Positions 25,242 to 35,332 of a stretch of DNA of 64,000 nucleotides are shown here, piece by piece; within the stretch, counting starts at the first letter, position 1, and the number at the start of each line of letters is the position of its first letter. The notes below the pieces were generated by a model. The model searched no databases, was not told the DNA's origin, and was given only the letters and a program-made list of their open reading frames with translations. The DNA is from Mesorhizobium ventifaucium (GTDB lineage: Bacteria; Pseudomonadota; Alphaproteobacteria; Rhizobiales; Rhizobiaceae): positions 88,301 through 152,300 of the forward strand of contig NZ_CAKXZS010000022.1 of the NCBI RefSeq assembly GCF_935822925.1. Reading direction: 5' to 3'. The position numbers were made by a program, and so were the translations under genes.

Positions 25242-27548
25242 ATGGCATCCGAGCGCATCGCAGCAATCATCGCAGCCGAGATCGCGGCCCGGCCCGAACA
25301 GGCCGCGGCGGCGATCGGGCTGCTGGACGAAGGCGCGACGGTGCCGTTCGTGGCGCGCTACCGCAAGGAGGTCACCGGCGGCCTCGACGATACGCAACTG
25401 CGCCTGCTGGCCGAGCGGCTCGTCTATCTGCGCGAGCTCGACGCGCGTCGCGACACCATCCTCGGTTCGATCCGCGACCAGGGCAAGCTGACCGAAGAGC
25501 TTGAAGCCAAGATCGCAGCGGCCGCCACCAAGGCGGGACTCGAAGACATCTATCTGCCCTACAAGCCGAAGCGCCGGACCAAGGCCGAGATCGCGCGCGA
25601 GCGTGGGCTGGGACCGCTGGCCGAGGCCATCCTTGCCGATCGCGCGGCGGTGCCCGCCGAGCTGGCGCTGGCCTACATCAGTGAAGAGGTGGCCGACGCC
25701 AAGGCGGCGCTCGAGGGCGCGCGTGACATCCTGTCCGAGCAGTTCGCCGAGAATGCCGATCTGGTCGGCAGGCTGCGGACCTACATGAAGGAACGCGCCT
25801 TCATGCGGTCGCGCGTCGTCGACGGCAAGCAGGAAGCCGGCGCGAAATTCTCCGACTATTTCGACCATGTCGAGCGCTGGGCCAACGTGCCCAGCCATCG
25901 CGCCCTGGCGATGCTGCGCGGTCGCAACGAAGAGGTGCTGTCGCTCGATATCGAAGTCGATGCCGACGACGCTTCACCGGTGAAGCCGGTCGAACGGATG
26001 ATCGCCGACGCCTACGCCGTCGGCCGCCAGCTGCCGGGCGACCGCTGGCTGATGGAGGTGGCCGGCTGGACCTGGCGCATAAAGCTGTCGCTGCACCTGA
26101 CGCTCGATTTGATGCGGGATCTGCGCGAGCGGGCCGAGGAGGAGGCGATCCATGTCTTTGCCCGCAATCTGAAGGATTTGCTGCTCGCCGCCCCGGCCGG
26201 CTCGCGGGCCACGATGGGGCTCGACCCCGGCATCCGCACCGGCGTCAAGGTGGCGGTGGTGGACGGTACCGGCAAGCTGCTGGCGACGACGACGGTCTAT
26301 CCGTTTCCGCCAAGGAGCGATGTGCGCGGCACGCAAGCCGAACTCGCAAAGCTCATCCGCCTGCACAAGGTCGAGTTGATTTCCATCGGCAATGGCACCG
26401 GCAGCCGCGAGACGGAAAGGCTGGTGACCGACATGCTGTCGGACATGCCGTCGGATTCTGGGCCGAAGCCGCTCAAGGTCATCGTCAGCGAAGCGGGTGC
26501 TTCGGTCTATTCCGCCTCGGCAACTGCAGCGGCGGAATTTCCCGGCCTCGACGTGTCGCTGCGCGGTGCGGTGTCGATCGCGCGGCGGCTGCAGGATCCA
26601 CTCGCCGAACTGGTCAAGATCGAGCCGAAGTCGATTGGCGTCGGCCAGTATCAGCATGACGTCGACCAGTATCGGCTCGGCCGCTCGCTGGAAGCGGTGG
26701 TCGAGGACGCGGTCAATGCCGTCGGCGTCGACCTCAACACCGCCTCGGCGCCGCTTCTGGCGCGGGTTTCGGGTCTTGGCGCATCGCTGGCCGAGGCGAT
26801 CATTGCGCACCGTGACGCGGCCGGCCCCTTCGCCAGCCGCCGTGACCTGTTGAAGGTCTCTCGCCTTGGACCCCGCGCGTTCGAGCAATGCGCCGGCTTC
26901 CTGCGCATTCCCAACGGCACCGAACCGCTCGATGCCTCGGCCGTGCATCCGGAAGCCTATGGCGTGGCGAAAAAGATCGTCGCCGCCTGCGGACGTGACC
27001 TCCGTTCGCTGATGGGCGACAGTGCCGCTCTAAAGGCGCTCGATCCGCGTGTCTTCGTCGATGAGCGGTTCGGCCTGCCGACGGTGCGAGACATACTGGC
27101 GGAACTGGAAAAGCCCGGCCGCGATCCGCGCCCCGGCTTCAAGACCGCGACCTTTGCCGACGGCGTCGATGACATCAAGGATTTGAAGCCAGGCATGCTG
27201 CTGGAGGGCACTGTCACCAATGTCGCCGCGTTCGGCGCCTTCGTCGATATCGGCGTGCATCAGGACGGCCTGGTGCATGTCTCGCAACTGGCCGACCGTT
27301 TCGTCAAGGACGCGCATGAGGTGGTGAAAGCCGGCGACGTGGTCAAGGTGCGCGTCGTCGACATCGACATCAAACGCAAGCGCATCGGCCTGTCGATGCG
27401 CAGGGATGCTGACGGCGGCACACCGAAGCCGCGCGACAATGGCAACAGACCGGCGCCGCGCGCGCCGGCGCCGCAGCGCCAGCCGGAGCGGCCGGCGCAA
27501 CAGGGCGCTTTCGGCGCTGCGTTGGCGGAGGCGATGAAGCGAAAGTAG
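25242..27548 (+). CDS. tex: Tex-family RNA-binding transcription accessory protein
   Basis: 768 residues, full length for Tex. Order of domains: N-terminal helical part (IGLLDEGATVPFVARYRKEV), the YqgF/RNase H-like domain (TMGLDPGIRTGVKVAVVDGT), helix-hairpin-helix segments (VDLNTASAPLLARVSGLGAS), and a C-terminal S1 RNA-binding domain (LEGTVTNVAAFGAFVDIGVH, QDGLVHVSQLADRFV). The basic, proline-rich tail is usual. Tex associates with transcription complexes and nucleic acid. The start at 25242 follows AGGA. The longer ORF from 25107 reads intergenic sequence. Confidence 0.95.
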   Translation: MASERIAAIIAAEIAARPEQAAAAIGLLDEGATVPFVARYRKEVTGGLDDTQLRLLAERLVYLRELDARRDTILGSIRDQGKLTEELEAKIAAAATKAGLEDIYLPYKPKRRTKAEIARERGLGPLAEAILADRAAVPAELALAYISEEVADAKAALEGARDILSEQFAENADLVGRLRTYMKERAFMRSRVVDGKQEAGAKFSDYFDHVERWANVPSHRALAMLRGRNEEVLSLDIEVDADDASPVKPVERMIADAYAVGRQLPGDRWLMEVAGWTWRIKLSLHLTLDLMRDLRERAEEEAIHVFARNLKDLLLAAPAGSRATMGLDPGIRTGVKVAVVDGTGKLLATTTVYPFPPRSDVRGTQAELAKLIRLHKVELISIGNGTGSRETERLVTDMLSDMPSDSGPKPLKVIVSEAGASVYSASATAAAEFPGLDVSLRGAVSIARRLQDPLAELVKIEPKSIGVGQYQHDVDQYRLGRSLEAVVEDAVNAVGVDLNTASAPLLARVSGLGASLAEAIIAHRDAAGPFASRRDLLKVSRLGPRAFEQCAGFLRIPNGTEPLDASAVHPEAYGVAKKIVAACGRDLRSLMGDSAALKALDPRVFVDERFGLPTVRDILAELEKPGRDPRPGFKTATFADGVDDIKDLKPGMLLEGTVTNVAAFGAFVDIGVHQDGLVHVSQLADRFVKDAHEVVKAGDVVKVRVVDIDIKRKRIGLSMRRDADGGTPKPRDNGNRPAPRAPAPQRQPERPAQQGAFGAALAEAMKRK

Positions 27549-27582
27549 CTGATAGATCGGCCAAAGAGAAACTGGCGCTGTC

Positions 27583-27840
27583 GATGTCGGCGCTGCCCGC
27601 TGCCGGCACCTTCCCCCGTATAGTGACGGCGCAAGCAGCGCGGCTCTTCCTTCTCCCCTTGTGGGAGAAGGTGGCCTCGCGAAGCGAGGTCGGATGAGGG
27701 GTGTTCCAGCTTGGCACCGACAGCACTCCGTCCAACACCCCTCAACCGTCTCGGCGCTACGCGCCGATCCACCTTCTCCCACAAGGGGAGAAGGAAGAGC
27801 TAACAGATGCCCGGCAGGGCAATGAGGGGCAGCGCCAACT
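27583..27840. repeat. Mosaic repeat: type A unit split by a type B unit
   Basis: The outer arms GGCGCTGCCC (27589-27598) and GGGCAGCGCC (27827-27836) are the ends of a type A unit like the one at 24957, including CCGTATAGTGACGG near 27616. Inside it sits a second palindromic element (27644-27799). The layout reads as one repeat that received another. Confidence 0.7.
27644..27799. repeat. Palindromic repeat type B, nested in type A
   Basis: The left arm (27644-27705) and right arm (27734-27799) share the outer block CTCTTCCTTCTCCCCTTGTG plus GGAGAAGGTGG, and the inner block GAGGGGTGTT. Between the blocks each arm has its own hairpin with unrelated sequence (CCTCGCGAAGCGAGG versus CGGCGCTACGCGCCG). 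This matches the arm design of the element in the GNAT gene, with different outer sequence. Confidence 0.75.
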
Positions 27841-27865
27841 TGAGGTGATTGCCCGGAGGTAGAGC

Positions 27866-27957
27866 ATGTTTGTTCTTGCTTTGTGCCGGCAGCTATGCTA
27901 ATGATTCAGGCCTAATGCACATGTGCGCCACTGACCCGCCCAAGAGGCGGGTTTTTT
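27866..27957 (+). ncRNA. Probable small RNA with intrinsic terminator
   Basis: About 90 nt starting near GTTTGTTCTTGCTTTGTG and ending in CCCGCC-CAAGA-GGCGGG (27935-27940/27946-27951) followed by six T. No coding frame ends here, and the nearest upstream gene (tex) stops 320 bp before, beyond the repeats. The T-rich 5' part, a short central hairpin and the terminator suggest an Hfq-type small RNA. It recalls the alphaproteobacterial MmgR/suhB family, but that naming is from memory and weak. The remaining DNA up to 28190 shows no gene. Confidence 0.5.
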
Positions 27958-28190
27958 GCGACCGGCGGATGGCCGCGCTTGTCGTGCGGCACGACGAGGT
28001 AATAGGCGCCGCGGCTCTGCATCGGCCGGGCCCGCCTCGAAGGCGGCAAGGGCGCCGATACCAGGCAAAAGGCGGCGCTGCACGTTCATGATCCATTACT
28101 AGCGCTCATTAATGGCGAAGCAATTTCGTTTGATTTTTTCGAGCCGGAAGCCGATAAGCCGCCCAATTCCGTGATCTGGAGACCGAGGCC

Positions 28191-29396
28191 ATGGCCGCCG
28201 ACAAGAACGCATTCGTCTGGGATGATCCTTTCCTGATCGAGGACCAACTTTCGGAAGACGAGCGGATGGTGCGCGATGGCGCAGCGGCATTCGCCGCCGA
28301 CAAGCTCGCTCCCAGGATTGAGGAAGCCTATCTCGAGGAAAAGACGGATGCCGGGATCTTTCGCGAGATGGGCGAGGTCGGGCTGCTCGGCATCACCATT
28401 CCGGAAGAATATGGCGGGCTCGGCGCCAACTACGTCACCTATGGGCTTGTGGCGCGCGAAGTCGAGCGCATCGACTCGGGCTATCGCTCGATGATGAGCG
28501 TGCAGTCGTCGCTGGTGATGTATCCGATCCATGCCTATGGCTCGGAGGCGCAGCGCAAGAAATACCTGCCGAAGCTGGCGTCAGGCGCATGGATCGGCTG
28601 CTTCGGCCTGACCGAGCCGGATGCCGGTTCCGACCCCGGCGGCATGACGACGCGGGCCGAAAAGACGGCGAACGGCTACAAGATCTCCGGCACGAAAATG
28701 TGGATCTCCAACGCGCCGATCGCCGACGTGTTTGTCGTCTGGGCGAAGTTGTCCGACAAGAGTGCGGGCGCGCAGGACAACGAGATTCGCGGCTTCGTCC
28801 TGGAAAAAGGCATGAAGGGGCTGTCGGCGCCGAAGATCGACGGCAAACTCAGTCTCCGCGCGTCGATCACCGGCGAAGTGGTGATGGAAGGCGTCGAAGT
28901 CGGCGAAGACGCGCTGCTGCCAAATGTGTCGGGCCTGAAGGGGCCGTTCGGCTGCCTCAACCGCGCGCGCTACGGCATCTCCTGGGGGGCGATGGGCGCG
29001 GCGGAGGATTGCTGGCACCGGGCCCGCCAATATGGCCTCGACCGCAAGCAGTTCGGCAAGCCGCTGGCCGGCACGCAGCTGTTCCAGAAGAAGCTCGCCG
29101 ACATGCAGACCGAGATCGCGCTCGGTCTGCAGGGTAGCCTGCGGGTCGGGCGGCTAATGGACGAAGGCAAGATGGCGCCGGAGATGATCTCGATCGTCAA
29201 GCGCAACAATTGCGGCAAGGCGCTCGACATCGCTCGCCAGGCCCGTGACATGCATGGCGGCAACGGCATCCAGATCGGCTACCACGTCATGCGCCACGCG
29301 CAGAACCTGGAAACGGTCAACACCTATGAGGGTACGCATGACGTGCATGCGCTGATCCTTGGACGGGCGCAGACCGGCTTGCAGGCGTTTTTCTAA
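28191..29396 (+). CDS. gcdH: Glutaryl-CoA dehydrogenase-type acyl-CoA dehydrogenase
   Basis: 401 residues, FAD enzyme of the acyl-CoA dehydrogenase family. FGLTEPDAGSDPGGMTTRA and GYKISGTKMWISNAPIADVF are the FAD-binding signatures. YRSMMSVQSSLVMYPIHAYG is characteristic of glutaryl-CoA dehydrogenases, and the catalytic base is the Glu of NTYEGTHDVHALILGRA. It converts glutaryl-CoA to crotonyl-CoA in lysine/tryptophan breakdown. GGAG and GAGG precede the ATG. An inverted CCATTA/TAATGG pair (near 28091-28113) upstream might be regulatory. Confidence 0.9.
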   Translation: MAADKNAFVWDDPFLIEDQLSEDERMVRDGAAAFAADKLAPRIEEAYLEEKTDAGIFREMGEVGLLGITIPEEYGGLGANYVTYGLVAREVERIDSGYRSMMSVQSSLVMYPIHAYGSEAQRKKYLPKLASGAWIGCFGLTEPDAGSDPGGMTTRAEKTANGYKISGTKMWISNAPIADVFVVWAKLSDKSAGAQDNEIRGFVLEKGMKGLSAPKIDGKLSLRASITGEVVMEGVEVGEDALLPNVSGLKGPFGCLNRARYGISWGAMGAAEDCWHRARQYGLDRKQFGKPLAGTQLFQKKLADMQTEIALGLQGSLRVGRLMDEGKMAPEMISIVKRNNCGKALDIARQARDMHGGNGIQIGYHVMRHAQNLETVNTYEGTHDVHALILGRAQTGLQAFF

Positions 29397-29517
29397 AGAC
29401 GCCTAGGCCGGCAACGCTGCTTAATTTAGGTGCAGCGCAACATCTCTGCTTGGAGAATGGCCAGCATTTGTGTCAGGGTTCGGCGAATTCGTTTGAAACG
29501 CCGACTTTCGAGGCCCC

Positions 29518-32500
29518 ATGGCAATTCTGGCAGCCGTCTACCACCTGACCCATTACAAATATGACCGGCCGGTCGTCCTCGGCCCGCAGGTCATCAGGCT
29601 GCAGCCGGCGCCGCATTCCCGCACCAAGGTGCTCAGCCATTCGCTGAAGGTCGGGCCGGCGGACCATTTCGTCAATCTGCAGCAGGATCCCTACGGCAAT
29701 TTCCTGGCGCGCTTCGTGTTTCCGGAACCGGTGACGGAACTGAAGATCGAGGTCGACCTCGTCGCCGACATGACGGTCTATAATCCATTCGATTTCTTCG
29801 TCGAGCCGTCGGCCGAGACCTTTCCGTTCGAATACCCGGAAGAGATCAGCGCCGATCTCGCCATCTACCGGACGCCGGAACCGGCCGGACCGCTGCTGTC
29901 GGTGTTCCTGCAAACCATCGATCGCCACCCAACCAACACCATCAATTTCGTCGTCGACCTCAATGCGCGGCTGCAGCGCGAGATCGCCTATATCGTGCGC
30001 ATGGAAACCGGCGTTTTCTCGCCGGAGGAAACGCTGGCCGCCAAGAAAGGCTCGTGCCGCGATACGAGCTGGCTGCTGGTGCAGATCCTGAGGAACCTCG
30101 GCATCGCCGCGCGCTTCGTTTCCGGCTACCTGATCCAGCTGAAGCCCGACCTCGTCGCGCTTGACGGTCCGCCCGGCACGGCGATCGACTTCACCGATCT
30201 TCATGCCTGGTGCGAAGTCTATCTGCCGGGCGCCGGTTGGATCGGCTTCGACCCGACCTCCGGTCTGCTCACCGGCGAAAGCCATGTGCCGCTGGCGGCC
30301 ACGCCGCATTTCCGCAACGCCGCGCCTATTTCCGGCATGGCGAGCTTCGCCAATGTCGAGTTCGGCTTCGACATGCGGGTCGACCGCATCGCCGAGCACC
30401 CCCGCATCACCAAGCCGTTCTCCGACGAAAGCTGGCAGGCGCTCGATACGCTCGGCAAGCAGGTCGACGCCGCGCTGGAGGCTGGGGACGTACGGCTGAC
30501 CATGGGTGGCGAGCCGACCTTTGTGTCGATCGACGATTTCGAGGCGGAGGAGTGGAACACCGCCGCCGTCGGCCCGACAAAACGCGAAAAGGCCGATGCG
30601 CTGATACGCCGGCTGCGTGAGCGTTTCGCGCCGGGCGGCTTCCTGCATTACGGGCAGGGCAAGTGGTATCCGGGAGAAAGCCTGCCGCGCTGGACCTTTT
30701 CGCTGTACTGGCGCGCCGACGGCGAGCCGGTGTGGAGCGACCCATCGCTGATCGCACGGGAGAACAGCAAAGCAGATGTCGGACCGAAGCAGGCCGAAGG
30801 CCTGTTGACCGCGATTGCCGATGAACTCGGCATCGACAACACCATGGTCAGCGAAGCCTATGAGGATCCGGCCGAGTGGCTGCTCAAGGAAGGCAAGCTG
30901 CCGGAGAATGTCGATCCGTCCAATTCGAAGCTGGACGACCCCGAGGAGCGCAGCCGCATGGCGCGGGTGTTCGAACGGGGCCTGACCAAGCCGTCGGGCT
31001 ATGTACTGCCTGTCCAGCGCTGGAACAGCCAGGCGTCGGGACCGCGCTGGCGTTCGGAGAGATGGAAAACGCGGCGCGGCAGGCTGTTCCTGGTGCCGGG
31101 CGATTCACCGGTCGGCTACCGCCTGCCGCTCGGCACGCTTCCCCATGTGCCGCCGGCGCAGTTCCCCTACATCGTGCCGGTCGATCCTTCGCTGCCGCGC
31201 GGGCCATTGCCGGTGCGCGAGGCGATGTTGCCGGGAGCTGCCCCTGTGCCGGAGGCGGCACTGGCCGAACTTGAAGGCGCCGACGAAATGGCGCGCCGCC
31301 AGCAGGCGGCGTCATTCACCGCCGCGACCGGCCAGCAGGACCGTGTCGAACAGGAGATCACCGAGATCGGCGGCGCGGTGCGCACAGCGCTGTCGGTCGA
31401 GCCGCGCGACGGACGGCTTTGTGTGTTCATGCCGCCGGTCGAGGCGCTGGAAGACTATCTCGAACTGGTCGCGGCGGCCGAGAACGCGGCAAAAACTATC
31501 GGCCTGCCGGTGCATATCGAGGGCTACGGCCCACCGCACGATCCGCGCCTCAACGTCATCCGTGTGGCTCCGGATCCCGGCGTCATTGAAGTGAACATCC
31601 ATCCGGCTGCGAATTGGCAGGACTGCGTGGCGACGACTACCGCGATCTACGAGGAGGCGCGGCAGACGCGCCTCGGCGCCGACAAGTTCATGATCGACGG
31701 CCGTCATACCGGCACAGGCGGCGGCAATCATGTCGTCGTCGGCGGCGCGACACCCAACGACAGTCCGTTTCTGCGCCGCCCCGATTTGCTGAAGAGCCTG
31801 GTGCTGCAATGGCAGCGGCACCCGTCGCTATCCTATCTATTCTCGGGTCTGTTCATCGGTCCGACCAGCCAGGCGCCACGCTTCGACGAGGCGCGCCACG
31901 ATTCGCTCTACGAGCTCGAGATCGCGATGGCTCAGGTGCCGCATCCGAACCAGGGCGCGGCACCCCTGCCGTGGCTGGTCGACCGGCTGTTCCGCAACCT
32001 GTTGACCGACGTGACGGGGAACACCCACCGCTCGGAAATCTGCATCGACAAATTGTTTTCGCCGGACGGCCCGACCGGCCGGCTGGGGCTGGTCGAGTTC
32101 CGCGGTTTCGAAATGCCGCCCAATGCGCGCATGAGTCTCGCGCAGCAACTGCTGGTGCGCGCCATTATCGCTCGCGCCTGGAAGAACCCGCTCGAGGGCC
32201 GCTTCGTGCGCTGGGGCACGTCGTTGCATGACCGTTTCATGCTGCCGCATTATGTCTGGGCTGACTTTCTCGACGTGCTGGACGACCTAAAGCTGAACGG
32301 CTTCGAGTTCCGTCCCGAATGGTTCGACGCGCAGCTCGAATTCCGCTTTCCGTTCTGCGGCGAGGTCCAGCATGCCGGCATCAAGCTGGAGCTGCGGCAG
32401 GCGCTGGAGCCGTGGCATGTCATGGGCGAGCAGGGCGCCATCGGCGGCACCGTGCGCTTCGTCGATTCCTCGGTCGAGCGGCTGCAGGTGAAGACCGAAG

Positions 32501-32895
32501 GGCTCAATCCGGAGCGTCACGCCGTCGTCTGCAACGGCCGTATCGTGCCGATGAAGGTGACCGACACCAGAGAGACCGCGGTGGCGGGCGTCCGTTTCAA
32601 GGCGTGGCAGCCGGCATCGGGGCTGCATCCGGCGCTGCCGGTCAACACGCCCCTGGTCTTCGACATCTACGATCGCTGGTCGGGCCGGGCGGTCGGCGGC
32701 TGCGTCTACCATGTCGCACATCCCGGCGGGCGCAGCTACGACACTTTCCCAGTCAACGGCAATGAAGCGGAGGCGCGACGGCTTGCCCGCTTCGAGCCGC
32801 GTGGCCATACGCCGTCCGCCTACGTGTTGCGCGACGAACAAGCCTCTGAGGATTTCCCGATGACCCTTGACCTGCGGCGGCCTGCAAGACTCTGA
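29518..32895 (+). CDS. Large transglutaminase-like protein with DUF2126 domain
   Basis: 1125 residues. Residues 1-~300 are a bacterial transglutaminase N-domain plus papain-like core: C180 (KKGSCRDTSWLL), H229 (DLHAWCEVY) and D245 (GFDPTSGLL) make the triad. Residues ~320-1125 form the DUF2126 region (RLTMGGEPTFVSIDD, GKWYPGESLPRW, DGRHTGTGGGNHVVVGGATP, HRSEICIDKLFSPDG), which resembles an amidoligase-type (glutamine-synthetase-fold) catalytic domain. Such proteins are predicted to make or trim peptide-like amide bonds. First gene of a three-gene operon, 6 nt before the next. Confidence 0.88.
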   Translation: MAILAAVYHLTHYKYDRPVVLGPQVIRLQPAPHSRTKVLSHSLKVGPADHFVNLQQDPYGNFLARFVFPEPVTELKIEVDLVADMTVYNPFDFFVEPSAETFPFEYPEEISADLAIYRTPEPAGPLLSVFLQTIDRHPTNTINFVVDLNARLQREIAYIVRMETGVFSPEETLAAKKGSCRDTSWLLVQILRNLGIAARFVSGYLIQLKPDLVALDGPPGTAIDFTDLHAWCEVYLPGAGWIGFDPTSGLLTGESHVPLAATPHFRNAAPISGMASFANVEFGFDMRVDRIAEHPRITKPFSDESWQALDTLGKQVDAALEAGDVRLTMGGEPTFVSIDDFEAEEWNTAAVGPTKREKADALIRRLRERFAPGGFLHYGQGKWYPGESLPRWTFSLYWRADGEPVWSDPSLIARENSKADVGPKQAEGLLTAIADELGIDNTMVSEAYEDPAEWLLKEGKLPENVDPSNSKLDDPEERSRMARVFERGLTKPSGYVLPVQRWNSQASGPRWRSERWKTRRGRLFLVPGDSPVGYRLPLGTLPHVPPAQFPYIVPVDPSLPRGPLPVREAMLPGAAPVPEAALAELEGADEMARRQQAASFTAATGQQDRVEQEITEIGGAVRTALSVEPRDGRLCVFMPPVEALEDYLELVAAAENAAKTIGLPVHIEGYGPPHDPRLNVIRVAPDPGVIEVNIHPAANWQDCVATTTAIYEEARQTRLGADKFMIDGRHTGTGGGNHVVVGGATPNDSPFLRRPDLLKSLVLQWQRHPSLSYLFSGLFIGPTSQAPRFDEARHDSLYELEIAMAQVPHPNQGAAPLPWLVDRLFRNLLTDVTGNTHRSEICIDKLFSPDGPTGRLGLVEFRGFEMPPNARMSLAQQLLVRAIIARAWKNPLEGRFVRWGTSLHDRFMLPHYVWADFLDVLDDLKLNGFEFRPEWFDAQLEFRFPFCGEVQHAGIKLELRQALEPWHVMGEQGAIGGTVRFVDSSVERLQVKTEGLNPERHAVVCNGRIVPMKVTDTRETAVAGVRFKAWQPASGLHPALPVNTPLVFDIYDRWSGRAVGGCVYHVAHPGGRSYDTFPVNGNEAEARRLARFEPRGHTPSAYVLRDEQASEDFPMTLDLRRPARL

Positions 32896-32901
32896 TCAGC
32901 C

Positions 32902-35307
32902 ATGGCAAAGGGGAATCACAAGGAAATACGCGGCCGGCCGCACAACCTGCTGGAGCATTACCAGCCGATTGACGGCGTCGTCGATGAGATGGTCGATGCA
33001 TCAGGCAATCCCCGTCCGGTATGGAAGGAGTTCATCGAGGCGCTGGAAGAACTGGGACCTGAAGAGCTCGCCCAGCGCTTTGCCCGCGCCGACCAGTATC
33101 TGCGCGACGCCGGAGTCTATTACCGTCTCTACGATCAGGCCGGCGCCAATGAGCGCGAATGGCCGCTGGCGCATGTGCCTCTCCTGATAGAGGAGCAGGA
33201 ATGGGCCGCGATCAGTGCCGGCCTGGTCCAGCGGGCCGAACTTTTCGAGGAAACGATTGCCGATATCTACGGGCCGAACCACCTGGTCGGGAAAGGCATC
33301 CTGCCGGCGGGGCTGATCGCGGCCAGCCCGGAATATTTGCGCCCCGTCGTCGGCACCAGACCGGCCAGCGGCCATTTCCTGCACTTTTGCGCTTTCGAGC
33401 TCGGTCGTGGACCGGATGGCCGCTGGTGGGTGCTGGGCGACCGCACGCAGGCGCCGTCGGGGGCCGGCTTTGCGCTGGAAAACCGCGTCGCCACCACGCG
33501 TGCGCTGTCCGACATTTATGGCGAGATGCATGTGCACCGCCTTGCCGGCTTCTTCCGTCGCTTTCGCGACGCGCTGAACGGCATGGCCAAGGTATCGGGC
33601 GGCCGTGTCGCCATCCTGACGCCGGGGCCGCTCAACGAAACCTATTACGAGCATGCCTATATCGCCCGCTATCTCGGCATCATGCTGCTCGAAGGCGAGG
33701 ATCTGACCGTTTCCGGCGGTCGATTGATGGTGCGCACGGTTTCCGGGCTGATGCCGGTCAGCGTGCTGTGGCGGCGGCTCGACGCGGCCTTCGCCGATCC
33801 GCTGGAGTTGCGGCCGGATTCGCAGATCGGCACGCCAGGGCTGGTCGAGGCGATCCGCCGGGAAGCCGTTTCAGCCGTCAACGCGCTCGGCTCCGGGCTG
33901 ATGGAAACGCGGGCGCTGTTCGCCTTCCTGCCAAAAATTTCGCGCGAATTGCGCAACGAGGAGCTTCTCTTGCCGAGCGTCGCGACATGGTGGTGCGGGC
34001 GGGACGCGGACCGTGACCATGTGCTGGCCAACCTCGACCGCATGGTGATCGGTCCGGCGCTGTCGACGCGGCTTGCCTTCGAGGATGACGGTTGCACCAG
34101 GCTGGGCTCGGCGCTGGTTGCCGGGGCACGGGCCGAATTGATAGCCCGGATCGAACGGGACGGCGGCGCCTTCGTCGGACAGGAAGCGGTAACGCTTTCG
34201 ACCACGCCGGTCTATGTCGGCGGCTGGCTTGAGCCGCGGCCGGCAGCCCTGCGCGTCTATCTGGCGCGAACGCCGGAAGGCTGGACGGTGATGCCCGGCG
34301 GTTTCGCCCGTGTCGGCTTTTCGCTCGACCCGACCGCAATCGCCATGCAGCGCGGCGGCCAAGCGGCGGATGTATGGGTGGTCAGCGACGGGCCGGTGGA
34401 GCGCGAGACGCTGCTGCCGCAGGAGCATGACAGCTTCACCCGCACCTCGCCAGGCAGCCTGCCCAGCCGCGCAGCGGAAAACCTGACATGGCTCGGCCGC
34501 TATATCGAGCGATCGGAAGACACGGTGCGCATCCTGCGCGCCTATCACGTGCGGCTGGCCGAGGCCTCCGACCCCGACATGCCTTTGCTTGCCGATATCA
34601 GAGACCATCTCGAACCGTTCGGCATCGACGTCGCGGCGGCGATCCCGCCGGGGCTGATCGGCACGCTGGACAGCGCCGTCTACAGCGCCGGGCAGATCCG
34701 CGACCGCTTCTCGCCCGACGGCTGGCTGGCGCTGAACGATCTGTCGAAGACGATTCATCAATTCGCGACAACGGTGGCGCCGGGCGATGACGCGACGCGG
34801 GCGATGACGGTCATCCTGCGCAAGCTCGCCGGGTTTTCGGGCCTGCTGCATGAGAATATGTACCGCTTCACCGGCTGGCGCTTCCTGGAGATCGGCCGGC
34901 GGTTGGAACGCGGCATCCAGATCGCCCGCACGCTCGCCCGGCTGACCGGGGCTGCGGCGCCCGAAGGCGCGCTCGACATGATGCTGGAGATCGGCGACAG
35001 CGTGATGACCCACCGGCGGCAGTATCCGGTGCAGGCCGGCAGGCGCACGGTGATCGACCTCCTGGTGCTCGATCCGCTCAACCCGCGCTCCATCCTGTTC
35101 CAGCTCGAGCGGCTGAAGGCCGAAATCGCGCTGTTGCCGTCTATCGGCGGCGAGGGGCATATGTCGCCGGCGGCAAAAGAGATACTGCAGCTCAATACCG
35201 CAATCGCCATCAAGGAGCCATCGGACATGACGGCGAAGGCCCTGGACGATCTCGCCACCGAGATCGGCGGCCTCTATAACAGCCTCGCCAAGGCCTATTT
35301 CGGCTAA
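32902..35307 (+). CDS. Circularly permuted ATP-grasp plus alpha-E domain protein
   Basis: 801 residues. The N-terminal ~480 residues are the permuted ATP-grasp type 2 family (RPVVGTRPASGHFLHFCAFE, GRWWVLGDRTQAPSGAGFAL, ILTPGPLNETYYEHAYIARY, PGGFARVGFS). From ~510 an alpha-E helical domain follows (NLTWLGRYIERSEDTVRILR, then GWRFLEIGRRLERG and RRQYPVQAGRRTVIDLLVLD). In other bacteria these are separate proteins, and fusion is common in rhizobia. ATP-grasp enzymes form amide bonds using ATP. Together with the flanking transglutaminases it suggests a peptide ligation and cleavage pathway. Confidence 0.88.
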   Translation: MAKGNHKEIRGRPHNLLEHYQPIDGVVDEMVDASGNPRPVWKEFIEALEELGPEELAQRFARADQYLRDAGVYYRLYDQAGANEREWPLAHVPLLIEEQEWAAISAGLVQRAELFEETIADIYGPNHLVGKGILPAGLIAASPEYLRPVVGTRPASGHFLHFCAFELGRGPDGRWWVLGDRTQAPSGAGFALENRVATTRALSDIYGEMHVHRLAGFFRRFRDALNGMAKVSGGRVAILTPGPLNETYYEHAYIARYLGIMLLEGEDLTVSGGRLMVRTVSGLMPVSVLWRRLDAAFADPLELRPDSQIGTPGLVEAIRREAVSAVNALGSGLMETRALFAFLPKISRELRNEELLLPSVATWWCGRDADRDHVLANLDRMVIGPALSTRLAFEDDGCTRLGSALVAGARAELIARIERDGGAFVGQEAVTLSTTPVYVGGWLEPRPAALRVYLARTPEGWTVMPGGFARVGFSLDPTAIAMQRGGQAADVWVVSDGPVERETLLPQEHDSFTRTSPGSLPSRAAENLTWLGRYIERSEDTVRILRAYHVRLAEASDPDMPLLADIRDHLEPFGIDVAAAIPPGLIGTLDSAVYSAGQIRDRFSPDGWLALNDLSKTIHQFATTVAPGDDATRAMTVILRKLAGFSGLLHENMYRFTGWRFLEIGRRLERGIQIARTLARLTGAAAPEGALDMMLEIGDSVMTHRRQYPVQAGRRTVIDLLVLDPLNPRSILFQLERLKAEIALLPSIGGEGHMSPAAKEILQLNTAIAIKEPSDMTAKALDDLATEIGGLYNSLAKAYFG

Positions 35308-35332
35308 GGACGGGGTCCGGATAAAGGCTGGC

